A stretch of 64,000 nt of DNA from Crossaster papposus (GCA_037893245.1 JBAIAA010000094.1:868001-932000); one strand, 5' to 3'; shown: positions 35,615-48,553, counted from the stretch's first letter. Translations and numbers: made by a program. The notes: generated by a model not told the origin, from the letters alone.

Positions 35615-36363
35615 GTGAGTGTCTCTTCATTCTCGAACAACGTTGAGGTTCGCAGCTCAGATATAAGTCGAGAAAATTATCCTCATTTGCAGCCATGTTT
35701 TCTTATGTGTATCTATGTACACGTGTATTGCCGCATTGGCCTAGGTCGCCAGTGCCCTGACGCATGAGTCTCACAGTTTGGGTTCTTTCCATTGAAAAAT
35801 TTGGCAATATTTTGGCTCAGATGTCGAGCTGGTGAGTATCTCTTCATTCTCGAACAACGTTGAGGTTCCCAGCTCAAATATAAGTCGAAAAAATTATCCT
35901 CATTCGCAGCCATGTTTTCTTATGTGTATCTATGTACACGTGTATTGCCGCACTGGCCTATGTCGCCAGTGCCCTGACTCATGAGTCTCACAGTTTTGGT
36001 TCTTTCCATTGAGAAATTTGGCAATATTTTGGCTCAGATGTTGAGCTGGTGAGTATCTCTTCATTCTCGAACACCGTTGAGGTTCCCAGCTAAGATAAAA
36101 GTCCAGAAAATAATCCTCATTCGCAGGCACCTTTTCTGATGTGTATGTTTGTACACGTGTATTGCCGCATTGGCCTATGCCGCCAGTGCCCTGACGCCTG
36201 ACTCTCACAGTTTGGGTTCTTTCTATTGAGAAATTTGGCCCTATTTTGGCTCCGATGTCGAGCTGGTGAGTGTCTCTTCATTCTCGAACAACGTTGAGGT
36301 TCGCAGCTCAAATATAAGTCAAGAAAATTATCCTCATTCGCAGCCATGTTTTCTTATGTGTAT

Positions 36364-39300
36364 CTATGTACACGTGTATTGCCGCATTGGCCTATGTCGC
36401 CAGTGCCCTGACGCATGAGTCTCACAGTTTGGGTTCTTTCCATTGAGAAATTTGGCAATATTGTGGCTCAGATGTCGAGCTGGTGAGTGTCTCTTCTTTC
36501 TCGAACAACGTTGAGGTTCGCAGCTCAAATATAAGTCGAGAAAATTATCCTCATTCGCAGCAACATTTTGTGATGTGTATGTTTGTACACTTGAATTGCC
36601 GCATAGGCCTATGCCGTCAGTGCCCTGACTCATGGGTCTCACGGTTTGGTTTTTTCCAGTGAGAAATTTGGAAATATTTTGGCTCCGATGTTGAGCTGGT
36701 GAGTGTCTCTTCATTCTCGAACAACGTTGAGGTTCGCAGCTCAGATATAAGTCGATAAAATTATCCTCATTCGCAACCATGTTTTCTTATGTGTATCTAT
36801 GTACACGTGTATTGCCGCATTGGCCTAGGACGCCAGTGCCCTGACGCATGAGTCTCACAGTTTGGGTTCTTTCTATTTAGAAATTTGGCAATATTTTGGC
36901 TCCGATGTCGAGCTGGTGAGTGTCTCTTAATTCTCGAACAACGTTGAGGTTCGCAGCTCAAATATAAGTCGAGAAAATTATCCTCATTCGCAGCCATGTT
37001 TTCTTATGTGTATCTATGTACACGTGTATTGCCGCATTGGCCTATGTCGCCAGTGCCCTGACGCATGAGTCTCACAGTTTGGGTTCTTTCCATTGAGAAA
37101 TTTGGCAATATTTTCGCTCCGATGTCGAGCTGGTGAGTGTCTCTTCATTCTCGAACAACGTTGAGGTTCGCAGCTCAAATATAAGTCGAGAAAATTATCC
37201 TCATTCGCAGCAATATTTTCTTATGTGTATATATGCACACGTGTATTGCCACACTGGCCTATGTCGCCAGTGCCCTGACGCATGAGTCTCACAGTTTGGG
37301 TTCTTTCCATTGAGAAATTTGGCAATATTTTGGCTCAGATGTCGAGCTGGTGAGTGTTTCTTAATTATCGAACAACGTTGAGGTTCGCAGCTCAAATATA
37401 AGTCGAGAAAATTATCCTCATTCGCAGCCACCTTTTCTGATGTGTATGTTTGTACACTTGTATTGCCGCATAGGCCTATGCCGTCAGTGCCCTGACGCAT
37501 GGGTCTCACGGTTTGGGTTTTTTCCAGTGAGAAATTTGGCAATATTTTGGCTCCGTTGTTGAGATGGTGAGTGTCTCTTCATTCTCGAACAACGTTGAGG
37601 TTCGCAGCTCAAATATAAGTCGAGAAAATTATCCTAATTTGCAGCCATGTTTTCTTATGTTTATCTATGTACACGTGTATTGCCGCATTGGCCTATGTCG
37701 CCAGTGCCCTGACGCATGAGTCTCACAGTTTTGGCTCTTTCCATTGAGAAATTTGGCAATATTTTGGCTCAGATGTCGAGCTGGTGAGTATCTCTTCATT
37801 CTCGAACAACGTTGAGGTTCCCAGCTCAAATATAAGTCGAGAAAATTATCCTCATTCGCAGCCATGTTTTCTTATGTGTATCTATGTACACGTGTATTGC
37901 CGCATTGGCCTAGGTCGCCAGTGCCCTGACGCATGAGTCTCACAGTTTGGGTTTCTTTCCATTGAAAAATTTGGCAATATTTTGGCTCAGATGTCGAGCT
38001 GGTGAGTATCTCTTCATTCTCGAACAATGTTGAGGTTCCCAGCTAAGATAAAAGTCGAGAAAATAATCCTCATTCGCAGCCACCTTTTCTGATGTGTATG
38101 TTTGTACAAGTGTATTGCCGCATTGGCCTATGCCGCCAGTGCCCTGACGCATGAGTCTCACAGTTTGGGTTCTTTCCATTGAGAAATTTGGCAATATTGT
38201 GGCTCAGATGTCGAGCTGGTGAGTGTCTCTTCTTTCTCGAACAACGTTGAGGTTCGCAGCTCAAATATAAGTCGAGAAAATTATCCTCATTCGCAGCAAC
38301 ATTTTGTGATGTGTATGTTTGTACACTTGTATTGCCGCATAGGCCTATGCCGTCAGTGCCCTGACTCATGGGTCTCACGGTTTGGTTTTTTCCAGTGAGA
38401 AATTTGGAAATATTTTGGCTCCGATGTTGAGCTGGTGAGTGTCTCTTCATTCTCGAACAACGTTGAGGTTCGCAGCTCAGATATAAGTCGAGAAAATTAT
38501 CCTCATTCGCAACCATGTTTTCTTATGTGTATCTATGTACACGTGTATTGCCGCATTGGCCTAGGACGCCAGTGCCCTGACGCATGAGTCTCACAGTTTG
38601 GGTTCTTTCTATTGAGAAATTTGGCAATATTTTGGCTCCGATGTCGAGCTGGTGAATGTCTCTTAATTCTCGAACAACGTTGAGGTTCGCAGCTCAAATA
38701 TAAGTCGAGAAAATTATCCTCATTCGCAGCCATGTTTTCTTATGTGTATCTATGTACACGTGTATTGCCGCATTGGCCTAGGACGCCAGTGCCCTGACTC
38801 ATGGGTCTCACGGTTTGGTTTTTTCCAGTGAGAAATTTGGAAATATTTTGGCTCCGATGTTGAGCTGGTGAGTATCTCTTCATTCTCGAACAATGTTGAG
38901 GTTCCCAGCTAAGATAAAAGTCGAGAAAATAATCCTCATTCGCAGCCACCTTTTCTTATGTGTATGTTTGTACAAGTGTATTGCCGCATTGGCCTATGCC
39001 GCCAGTGCCCTGACGCATGAGTCTCACAGTTTGGGTTCTTTCCATTGAGAAATTTGGCAATATTGTGGCTCAGATGTCGAGCTGGTGAGTGTCTCTTCTT
39101 TCTCGAACAACGTTGAGGTTCGCAGCTCAAATATAAGTCGAGAAAATTATCCTCATTCGCAGCAACATTTTGTGATGTGTATGTTTGTACACTTGTATTG
39201 CCGCATAGGCCTATGCCGTCAGTGCCCTGACTCATGGGTCTCACGGTTTGGTTTTTTCCAGTGAGAAATTTGGAAATATTTTGGCTCCGATGTTGAGCTG

Positions 39301-39850
39301 GTGAGTGTCTCTTCATTCTCGAACAACGTTGAGGTTCGCAGCTCAGATATAAGTCGAGAAAATTATCCTCATTCGCAACCATGTTTTCTTATGTGTATCT
39401 ATGTACACGTGTATTGCCGCATTGGCCTAGGACGCCAGTGCCCTGACGCATGAGTCTCACAGTTTGGGTTCTTTCTATTGAGAAATTTGGCAATATTTTG
39501 GCTCCGATGTCGAGCTGGTGAATGTCTCTTAATTCTCAAACAACGTTGAGGTTCGCAGCTCAAATATAAGTCGAGAAAATTATCCTCATTCGCAGCCATG
39601 TTTTCTTATGTGTATCTATGTACACGTGTATTGCCGCATTGGCCTAGGACGCCAGTGCCCTGACGCATGAGTCTCACAGTTTGGGTTCTTTCTATTTAGA
39701 AATTTGGCAATATTTTGGCTCCGATGTCGAGCTGGTGAGTGTCTCTTAATTCTCGAACAACGTTGAGGTTCGCAGCTCAAATATAAGTCGAGAAAATTAT
39801 CCTCATTCGCAGCCATGTTTTCTTATGTGTATCTATGTACACGTGTATTG
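36364..39850 (+). repeat. 8-mer and 4-mer repeats with a shortened T run
   Basis: 36.4-37.0 kb matches 38.1-38.7 kb at 1736 bp (eight monomers). 38.07-38.93 kb matches 38.94-39.8 kb at 866 bp, four monomers minus 2 bp. Shared markers are GTTTGGTTTTTTCCAG with a short T run, TTTGGAAATATTTT, GTCTCTTCTTTCTCG and GGCCTAGGACGCC. Confidence 0.78.
37051..38172 (+). repeat. 17-mer offset duplicate of 40739-41860
   Basis: About 1.1 kb that recurs 3688 bp downstream (17 monomers minus 1 bp). Shared rare changes include ATTTTCGCTCCG, TATATATGCACACG, TTAATTATCGAAC and GTTTGGGTTTCTTTCC. It connects the 36-40 kb block with the next HOR domain. Confidence 0.8.
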
Positions 39851-40253
39851 CCGCATTGGCCTATGTCGCCAGTGCCCTGACGCATGAGTCTCACAGTTTA
39901 GGTTCTTTACATTGAGAAATTTGGCAATATTTTGGCTTAGATGTCGAGCTGATGAGTGTCTCTTTATTCTCGAACAACGTTGAGGTTCGCAGCTAAGATA
40001 TAAGTCGAGAAATGTATCCTCATTCGCAGCCACCTTTTCTGATGTGTATGTTTGTACACTTGTATTGCCGCATAGGCCTATGCCGTCAGTGCACTGACGC
40101 ATGGGTCTCGCGGTTTGGGTTTTTTTCCAGTGAGAAATTTGGCAATATTTTGGCTCCGATGTTGAGCTGGTGAGTGTCTCTTCATTCTCGAACAACGTTG
40201 AGGTTCGCAGCTCAGATATAAGTCGAGAAAATTATCCTCATTCGCAGCCATGT

Positions 40254-42844
40254 TTTCTGATGTGTATGTTTGTACACTTGTATTGCCGCATAGGCCTATG
40301 CCGTCAGTGCACTGACGCATGGGTCTCACGGTTTGGTTTTTTTCCAGTGAGAAATTTGGCAATATTTTGGCTCCGATGTTGAGCTGGTGAGTGTCTCTTC
40401 ATTCTCGAACAACGTTGAGGTTCGCAGCTCAGATATAAGTCGAGAAAATTATCCTCATTCGCAGCCATGTTTTCTTATGTGTATCTATGTACACGTGTAT
40501 TGCCGCATTGGCCTAGGTCGCCAGTGCCCTGACGCACGAGTCTCACAGTTTGGGTTCTTTCCATTGAGAAATTTGGCAATATTTTGGCTCAGATGTCGAG
40601 CTGGTGAGTATCTCTTCATTCTCGAACAATGTTGAGGTTCCCAGCTAAGATAAAAGTCGAGAAAATAATCCTCATTCGCAGCCACCTTTTCTGATGTGTA
40701 TGTTTGTACACGTGTATTGCCGCATTGGCCTATGCCGCCAGTGCCCTGACGCATGAGTCTCACAGTTTGGGTTCTTTCCATTGAGAAATTTGGCAATATT
40801 TTCGCTCCGATGTCGAGCTGGTGAGTGTCTCTTCATTCTCGAACAACGTTGAGGTTCGCAGCTCAAATATAAGTCGAGAAAATTATCCTCATTCGCAGCA
40901 ATATTTTCTTATGTGTATATATGCACACGTGTATTGCCACACTGGCCTATGTCGCCAGTGCCCTGACGCATGAGTCTCACAGTTTGGGTTCTTTCCATTG
41001 AGAAATTTGGCAATATTTTGGCTCAGATGTCGAGCTGGTGAGTGTTTCTTAATTATCGAACAACGTTGAGGTTCGCAGCTCAAATATAAGTCGAGAAAAT
41101 TATCCTCATTCGCAGCCACCTTTTCTGATGTGTATGTTTGTACACTTGTATTGCCGCATAGGCCTATGCCGTCAGTGCCCTGACGCATGGGTCTCACGGT
41201 TTGGGTTTTTTCCAGTGAGAAATTTGGCAATATTTTGGCTCCGTTGTTGAGATGGTGAGTGTCTCTTCATTCTCGAACAACGTTGAGGTTCGCAGCTCAA
41301 ATATAAGTCGAGAAAATTATCCTAATTTGCAGCCATGTTTTCTTATGTTTATCTATGTACACGTGTATTGCCGCATTGGCCTATGTCGCCAGTGCCCTGA
41401 CGCATGAGTCTCACAGTTTTGGTTCTTTCCATTGAGAAATTTGGCAATATTTTGGCTCAGATGTCGAGCTGGTGAGTATCTCTTCATTCTCGAACAACGT
41501 TGAGGTTCCCAGCTCAAATATAAGTCGAGAAAATTATCCTCATTCGCAGCCATGTTTTCTTATGTGTATCTATGTACACGTGTATTGCCGCATTGGGCTA
41601 GGTCGCCAGTGCCCTGACGCATGAGTCTCACAGTTTGGGTTTCTTTCCATTGAAAAATTTGGCAATATTTTGGCTCAGATGTCGAGCTGGTGAGTATCTC
41701 TTCATTCTCGAACAATGTTGAGGTTCCCAGCTAAGATAAAAGTCGAGAAAATAATCCTCATTCGCAGCCACCTTTTCTGATGTGTATGTTTGTACAAGTG
41801 TATTGCCGCATTGGCCTATGCCGCCAGTGCCCTGACGCATGAGTCTCACAGTTTGGGTTCTTTCTATTGAGAAATTTGGCAATATTTTGGCTCAGATGTC
41901 GAGCTGGAGAGTGTCTCTTCATTCTCGAACAAAGTTGAGGTTCGCAGCTCAGATACAGGTCGAGAAAATTATCCTCATTCGCAGCCATGTTTTCTTATGT
42001 GTTTCTATGTACACGTGTATTGCCGCATTGGCCTATGCCGCCAGTTCCCTGACGCATGAGTCTCACAGTATGGGTTCTTTATATAAAGAAATTTGGCAAT
42101 ATTTTGTCTCAGATGTCGAGCTGGTGAGTGTCTCTTCATTCTCGAACAACGTTGAGGTTCGCAGCTCAAATATAAGTCGAGAAAATTATCCTCATTCGCA
42201 GCCACCTTTTCTGATGTGTATGTTTGTACACTTGTATTGCCGCATAGGCCTATGCCGTCAGTGCACTGACACATGGGTCTCACGGTTTGGTTTTTTTCCA
42301 GTGAGAAATTTGGCAATATTTTGGCTCAGATGTCTCTTCATTTTCAAACAACGTTGAGGTTCGCAGCTCAGATACAGGTCGAGAAAATTATCCTCATTCG
42401 CAGCCATGTTTTCTTATGTGTTTCTATGTACACGTGTATTGCCGCATTGGCCTATGCCGCCAGTTCCCTGACGCATGAGTCTCACAGTATGGGTTCTTTA
42501 TATAAAGAAATTTGGCAATATTTTGGCTCAGATGTCGAGCTGGTGAGTGTCTCTTAATTCTCGAACCAAGTTGAGGTTCGCAGCTCAGATATCAGTCGAG
42601 AAAATTATCCTCATTCGCAGCAATTGTTTTTTGATGTGTATCTATGTACACGTGTATTGCCTCACTGGCCTATGTCGCCAGTGCCCTGACTCATGAGTCT
42701 CACAGTTTTGGTTCTTTCCATTGAGAAATTTGGCAATATTTTGGCTCAGATGTCGAGCTGGTGAGTGTCTCTTCATTCTCGAACAACGTCGAGGTTCGCA
42801 GCTCAAATATAAGTCGAGAAAATTATCCTCATTCGCAGCCACCT
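40254..42844 (+). repeat. HOR-6 copy 1 (12-mer, 2591 bp)
   Basis: Recurs at offset 2591 then 2590. The length is twelve monomers (2604 bp) less a 15-bp deletion near 42331, with small insertions such as GGGTTTCTTTCC making up the rest. Unit order includes B with GCACTGACG, A with CGCACGAGTC, D-like, E with TATATATGCACAC, B, A, A, D-like, then F and B units. Confidence 0.88.
42331..42334 (+). repeat. 15-bp deletion junction, HOR-6 copy 1
   Basis: CAGATGTCTCTTC stands where other units read CAGATGTC, 11 further bases, then TGTCTCTTC. One TGTC and the intervening bases are lost, as expected for slippage between the two TGTC direct repeats. Confidence 0.85.
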
Positions 42845-45434
42845 TTTCTGATGTGTATGTTTGTACACTTGTATTGCCGCATAGGCCTATGCCGTCAGTG
42901 CACTGACGCATGGGTCTCACGGTTTGGTTTTTTTCCAGTGAGAAATTTGGCAATATTTTGGCTCCGATGTTGAGCTGGTGAGTGTCTCTTCATTCTCGAA
43001 CAACGTTGAGGTTCGCAGCTCAGATATAAGTCGAGAAAATTATCCTCATTCGCAGCCATGTTTTCTTATGTGTATCTATGTACACGTGTATTGCCGCATT
43101 GGCCTAGGTCGCCAGTGCCCTGACGCACGAGTCTCACAGTTTGGGTTCTTTCCATTGAGAAATTTGGCAATATTTTGGCTCAGATGTCGAGCTGGTGAGT
43201 ATCTCTTCATTCTCGAACAATGTTGAGGTTCCCAGCTAAGATAAAAGTCGAGAAAATAATCCTCATTCGCAGCCACCTTTTCTGATGTGTATGTTTGTAC
43301 ACGTGTATTGCCGCATTGGCCTATGCCGCCAGTGCCCTGACGCATGAGTCTCACAGTTTGGGTTCTTTCCATTGAGAAATTTGGCAATATTTTCGCTCCG
43401 ATGTCGAGCTGGTGAGTGTCTCTTCATTCTCGAACAACGTTGAGGTTCGCAGCTCAAATATAAGTCGAGAAAATTATCCTCATTCGCAGCAATATTTTCT
43501 TATGTGTATATATGCACACGTGTATTGCCACACTGGCCTATGTCGCCAGTGCCCTGACGCATGAGTCTCACAGTTTGGGTTCTTTCCATTGAGAAATTTG
43601 GCAATATTTTGGCTCAGATGTCGAGCTGGTGAGTGTTTCTTAATTATCGAACAACGTTGAGGTTCGCAGCTCAAATATAAGTCGAGAAATCTATCCTCAT
43701 TCGCAGCCACCTTTTCTGATGTGTATGTTTGTACACTTGTATTGCCGCATAGGCCTATGCCGTCAGTGCCCTGACGCATGGGTCTCACGGTTTGGGTTTT
43801 TTCCAGTGAGAAATTTGGCAATATTTTGGCTCCGTTGTTGAGATGGTGAGTGTCTCTTCATTCTCGAACAACGTTGAGGTTCGCAGCTCAAATATAAGTC
43901 GAGAAAATTATCCTAATTTGCAGCCATGTTTTCTTATGTTTATCTATGTACACGTGTATTGCCGCATTGGCCTATGTCGCCAGTGCCCTGACGCATGAGT
44001 CTCACAGTTTTGGTTCTTTCCATTGAGAAATTTGGCAATATTTTGGCTCAGATGTCGAGCTGGTGAGTATCTCTTCATTCTCGAACAACGTTGAGGTTCC
44101 CAGCTCAAATATAAGTCGAGAAAATTATCCTCATTCGCAGCCATGTTTTCTTATGTGTATCTATGTACACGTGTATTGCCGCATTGGCCTAGGTCGCCAG
44201 TGCCCTGACGCATGAGTCTCACAGTTTGGGTTTCTTTCCATTGAAAAATTTGGCAATATTTTGGCTCAGATGTCGAGCTGGTGAGTATCTCTTCATTCTC
44301 GAACAATGTTGAGGTTCCCAGCTAAGATAAAAGTCGAGAAAATAATCCTCATTCGCAGCCACCTTTTCTGATGTGTATGTTTGTACAAGTGTATTGCCGC
44401 ATTGGCCTATGCCGCCAGTGCCCTGACGCATGAGTCTCACAGTTTGGGTTCTTTCTATTGAGAAATTTGGCAATATTTTGGCTCAGATGTCGAGCTGGAG
44501 AGTGTCTCTTCATTCTCGAACAAAGTTGAGGTTCGCAGCTCAGATACAGGTCGAGAAAATTATCCTCATTCGCAGCCATGTTTTCTTATGTGTTTCTATG
44601 TACACGTGTATTGCCGCATTGGCCTATGCCGCCAGTTCCCTGACGCATGAGTCTCACAGTATGGGTTCTTTATATAAAGAAATTTGGCAATATTTTGGCT
44701 CAGATGTCGAGCTGGTGAGTGTCTCTTCATTCTCGAACAACGTTGAGGTTCGCAGCTCAAATATAAGTCGAGAAAATATCCTCATTCGCAGCCACCTTTT
44801 CTGATGTGTATGTTTGTACACGTGTATTGCCGAATAGGCCTATGCCGTCAGTGCACTGACACATGGGTCTCACGGTTTGGTTTTTTTCCAGTGAGAAATT
44901 TGGCAATATTTTGGCTCAGATGTCTCTTCATTTTCAAACAACGTTGAGGTTCGCAGCTCAGATACAGGTCGAGAAAATTATCCTCATTCGCAGCCATGTT
45001 TTCTTATGTGTTTCTATGTACACGTGTATTGCCGCATTGGCCTATGCCGCCAGTTCCCTGACGCATGAGTCTCACAGTATGGGTTCTTTATATAAAGAAA
45101 TTTGGCAATATTTTGGCTCAGATGTCGAGCTGGTGAGTGTCTCTTAATTCTCGAACCAAGTTGAGGTTCGCAGCTCAGATATCAGTCGAGAAAATTATCC
45201 TCATTCGCAGCAATTGTTTTTTGATGTGTATCTATGTACACGTGTATTGCCTCACTGGCCTATGTCGCCAGTGCCCTGACTCATGAGTCTCACAGTTTTG
45301 GTTCTTTCCATTGAGAAATTTGGCAATATTTTGGCTCAGATGTCGAGCTGGTGAGTGTCTCTTCATTCTCGAACAACGTCGAGGTTCGCAGCTCAAATAT
45401 AAGTCGAGAAAATTATCCTCATTCGCAGCCACCT
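42845..45434 (+). repeat. HOR-6 copy 2 (12-mer, 2590 bp)
   Basis: Nearly exact copy of the preceding unit. It is one base shorter because GAAAATTATCC became GAAAATATCC near 44775. It keeps the 15-bp deletion (at 44921) and adds GAGAAATCTATCC near 43687, a change shared with later copies. Confidence 0.88.
44921..44924 (+). repeat. 15-bp deletion junction, HOR-6 copy 2
   Basis: Identical junction to the one at 42331, offset 2590. Missing from the corresponding place in copy 3 (47511), which is full length. Confidence 0.85.
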
Positions 45435-48013
45435 TTTCTGATGTGTATGTTTGTACACTTGTATTGCCGCATAGGCCTATGCCGTCAGTGCACTGACGCA
45501 TGGGTCTCACGGTTTGGTTTTTTTCCAGTGAGAAATTTGGCAATATTTTGGCTCCGATGTTGAGCTGGTGAGTGTCTCTTCATTCTCGAACAACGTTGAG
45601 GTTCGCAGCTCAGATATAAGTCGAGAAAATTATCCTCATTCGCAGCCATGTTTTCTTATGTGTATCTATGTACACGTGTATTGCCGCATTGGCCTAGGTC
45701 GCCAGTGCCCTGACGCACGAGTCTCACAGTTTGGGTTCTTTCCATTGAGAAATTTGGCAATATTTTGGCTCAGATGTCGAGCTGGTGAGTATCTCTTCAT
45801 TCTCGAACAATGTTGAGGTTCCCAGCTAAGATAAAAGTCGAGAAAATAATCCTCATTCGCAGCCACCTTTTCTGATGTGTATGTTTGTACACGTGTATTG
45901 CCGCATTGGCCTATGCCGCCAGTGCCCTGACGCATGAGTCTCACAGTTTGGGTTCTTTCCATTGAGAAATTTGGCAATATTTTCGCTCCGATGTCGAGCT
46001 GGTGAGTGTCTCTTCATTCTCGAACAACGTTGAGGTTCGCAGCTCAAATATAAGTCGAGAAAATTATCCTCATTCGCAGCAATATTTTCTTATGTGTATA
46101 TATGCACACGTGTATTGCCACACTGGCCTATGTCGCCAGTGCCCTGACGCATGAGTCTCACAGTTTGGGTTCTTTCCATTGAGAAATTTGGCAATATTTT
46201 GGCTCAGATGTCGAGCTGGTGAGTGTTTCTTAATTATCGAACAACGTTGAGGTTCGCAGCTCAAATATAAGTCGAGAAATCTATCCTCATTCGCAGCCAC
46301 CTTTTCTGATGTGTATGTTTGTACACTTGTATTGCCGCATAGGCCTATGCCGTCAGTGCCCTGACGCATGGGTCTCACGGTTTGGGTTTTTTCCAGTGAG
46401 AAATTTGGCAATATTTTGGCTCCGTTGTTGAGATGGTGAGTGTCTCTTCATTCTCGAACAACGTTGAGGTTCGCAGCTCAAATATAAGTCGAGAAAATTA
46501 TCCTAATTTGCAGCCATGTTTTCTTATGTTTATCTATGTACACGTGTATTGCCGCATTGGCCTATGTCGCCAGTGCCCTGACGCATGAGTCTCACAGTTT
46601 TGGTTCTTTCCATTGAGAAATTTGGCAATATTTTGGCTCAGATGTCGAGCTGGTGAGTATCTCTTCATTCTCGAACAACGTTGAGGTTCCCAGCTCAAAT
46701 ATAAGTCGAGAAAATTATCCTCATTCGCAGCCATGTTTTCTTATGTGTATCTATGTACACGTGTATTGCCGCATTGGCCTAGGTCGCCAGTGCCCTGACG
46801 CATGAGTCTCACAGTTTGGGTTTCTTTCCATTGAAAAATTTGGCAATATTTTGGCTCAGATGTCGAGCTGGTGAGTATCTCTTCATTCTCGAACAATGTT
46901 GAGGTTCCCAGCTAAGATAAAAGTCGAGAAAATAATCCTCATTCGCAGCCACCTTTTCTGATGTGTATGTTTGTACAAGTGTATTGCCGCATTGGCCTAT
47001 GCCGCCAGTGCCCTGACGCATGAGTCTCACAGTTTGGGTTCTTTCTATTGAGAAATTTGGCAATATTTTGGCTCAGATGTCGAGCTGGAGAGTGTCTCTT
47101 CATTCTCGAACAAAGTTGAGGTTCGCAGCTCAGATACAGGTCGAGAAAATTATCCTCATTCGCAGCCATGTTTTCTTATGTGTTTCTATGTACACGTGTA
47201 TTGCCGCATTGGCCTATGCCGCCAGTTCCCTGACGCATGAGTCTCACAGTATGGGTTCTTTATATAAAGAAATTTGGCAATATTTTGGCTCAGATGTCGA
47301 GCTGGTGAGTGTCTCTTCATTCTCGAACAACGTTGAGGTTCGCAGCTCAAATATAAGTCGAGAAAATATCCTCATTCGCAGCCACCTTTTCTGATGTGTA
47401 TGTTTGTACACTTGTATTGCCGCATAGGCCTATGCCGTCAGTGCACTGACACATGGGTCTCACGGTTTGGTTTTTTTCCAGTGAGAAATTTGGCAATATT
47501 TTGGCTCAGATGTTGAGCTGGTAAGTGTCTCTTCATTTTCAAACAACGTTGAGGTTCGCAGCTCAGATACAGGTCGAGAAAATTATCCTCATTCGCAGCC
47601 ATATTTTCTTATGTGTTTCTATGTACACGTGTATTGCCGCATTGGCCTATGCCGCCAGTTCCCTGACGCATGAGTCTCACAGTATGGGTTCTTTATATAA
47701 AGAAATTTGGCAATATTTTGGCTCAGATGTCGAGCTGGTGAGTGTCTCTTAATTCTCGAACCAAGTTGAGGTTCGCAGCTCAGATATCAGTCGAGAAAAT
47801 TATCCTCATTCGCAGCAATTGTTTTTTGATGTGTATCTATGTACACGTGTATTGCCTCACTGGCCTATGTCGCCAGTGCCCTGACTCATGAGTCTCACAG
47901 TTTTGGTTCTTTCCATTGAGAAATTTGGCAATATTTTGGCTCAGATGTCGAGCTGGAGAGTGTCTCTTCATTCTCGAACAACGTTGAGGTTCGCAACTCA
48001 GATACAGGTCGAG

Positions 48014-48230
48014 AAAATTATCCTCATTCGCAGCCATGTTTTCTTATGTGTTTCTATGTACACGTGTATTGCCGCATTGGCCTATGCCGCCAGTTCCCTG
48101 ACGCATGAGTCTCACAGTATGGGTTCTTTATATAAAGAAATTTGGCAATATTTTGGCTCAGATGTCGAGCTGGTGAGTGTCTCTTCATTCTCGAACAACG
48201 TCGAGGTTCGCAGCTCAAATATAAGTCGAG
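48014..48230 (+). repeat. Exemplar of monomer subtype F (TATA-bearing)
   Basis: A full 217-bp unit found only between about 42 and 57.6 kb. It is marked by CTTATGTGTTTCTATG, GCCAGTTCCCTGACG, CACAGTATGGGTTC and TTTATATAAAGAAA (TTTATATAGAGAAA in later copies). It is usually followed by a B unit with GTCAGTGCACTGAC. It looks like a late A derivative that was amplified along with the local higher-order repeat. Confidence 0.8.
48129..48137 (+). promoter_or_regulatory. TATA-like motif in F monomers (representative)
   Basis: TATATAAAG is a textbook TATA-box string. It is present only in F units: starts 42080, 42499, 44671, 45089, 47261, 47694, 48129, 50083, 50516 and 50951. Four later F units have TATATAGAG instead (52470, 54640, 55291, 57461). 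Other subtypes have TTCCATTGAG or TTCCAGTGAG at this place. Promoter function is a guess; the motif may simply be a neutral variant spread by HOR amplification. Confidence 0.3.
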
Positions 48231-48553
48231 AAAATTATCCTCATTCGCAGCCACCTTTTCTGATGTGTATGTTTGTACACTTGTATTGCCGCATAGGCCT
48301 ATGCCGTCAGTGCACTGACACATGGGTCTCACGGTTTGGTTTTTTTCCAGTGAGAAATTTGGCAATATTTTGGCTCAGATGTTGAGCTGGTAAGTGTCTC
48401 TTCATTTTCAAACAACGTTGAGGTTCGCAGCTCAGATATAAGTCGAGAAAATTATCCTCATTCGCAGCCATGTTTTCTTATATGTATCTATGTACACGTG
48501 TATTGCCGCATTGGCCTATGTCGCCAGTGCCCTGACGCATGAGTCTCACAGTT

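Larger units (their letters stand above)
35456..35672 (+). repeat. Exemplar of monomer subtype B
   Basis: A full 217-bp unit marked by GCAGCCACCTTTTCTGATG, GTATGTTTGTACACTTG, GCATAGGCCTATGCCGTC, GCATGGGTCTCACGG, a T-rich run ending in TTCCAGTGAG, and CTCCGATGTTGAG. The E-box palindrome of subtype A is broken (CACTTG), and a different 14-bp palindrome, GCATAGGCCTATGC, is present instead. B units carry the strongest hairpin and the splice-acceptor-like tract described in separate entries. This copy has CACTGAC in place of the usual CCCTGAC, which completes a 16-bp palindrome. Confidence 0.85.
33760..35930 (+). repeat. 7-mer duplication (1519 bp offset)
   Basis: Units at 33.76-34.38 kb recur at 35.28-35.90 kb at offset 1519, seven monomers. 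The copies share a B unit with GTCAGTGCACTGACG and a following A unit with ATCCTCATTTGCAG, but have drifted slightly (AATTTTGCAATATT against AATTTGGCTATATT). Confidence 0.75.
45435..48553 (+). repeat. HOR-6 copy 3, extended by a monomer
   Basis: Follows copy 2 at offset 2590, including the one-base loss in GAAAATATCC (about 47365). At 47511 it has the full-length TGTTGAGCTGGTAAGTGTC where copies 1 and 2 have the 15-bp deletion. It then carries an additional F-B stretch before the next copy begins. Confidence 0.82.

Noticed and set aside
36364-39382. Minus-strand frames of 138-148 codons
   Set aside because: They are longer only because the shortened T run in some units changes the frame and skips a stop. 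Their translation is the same repeat peptide as elsewhere.
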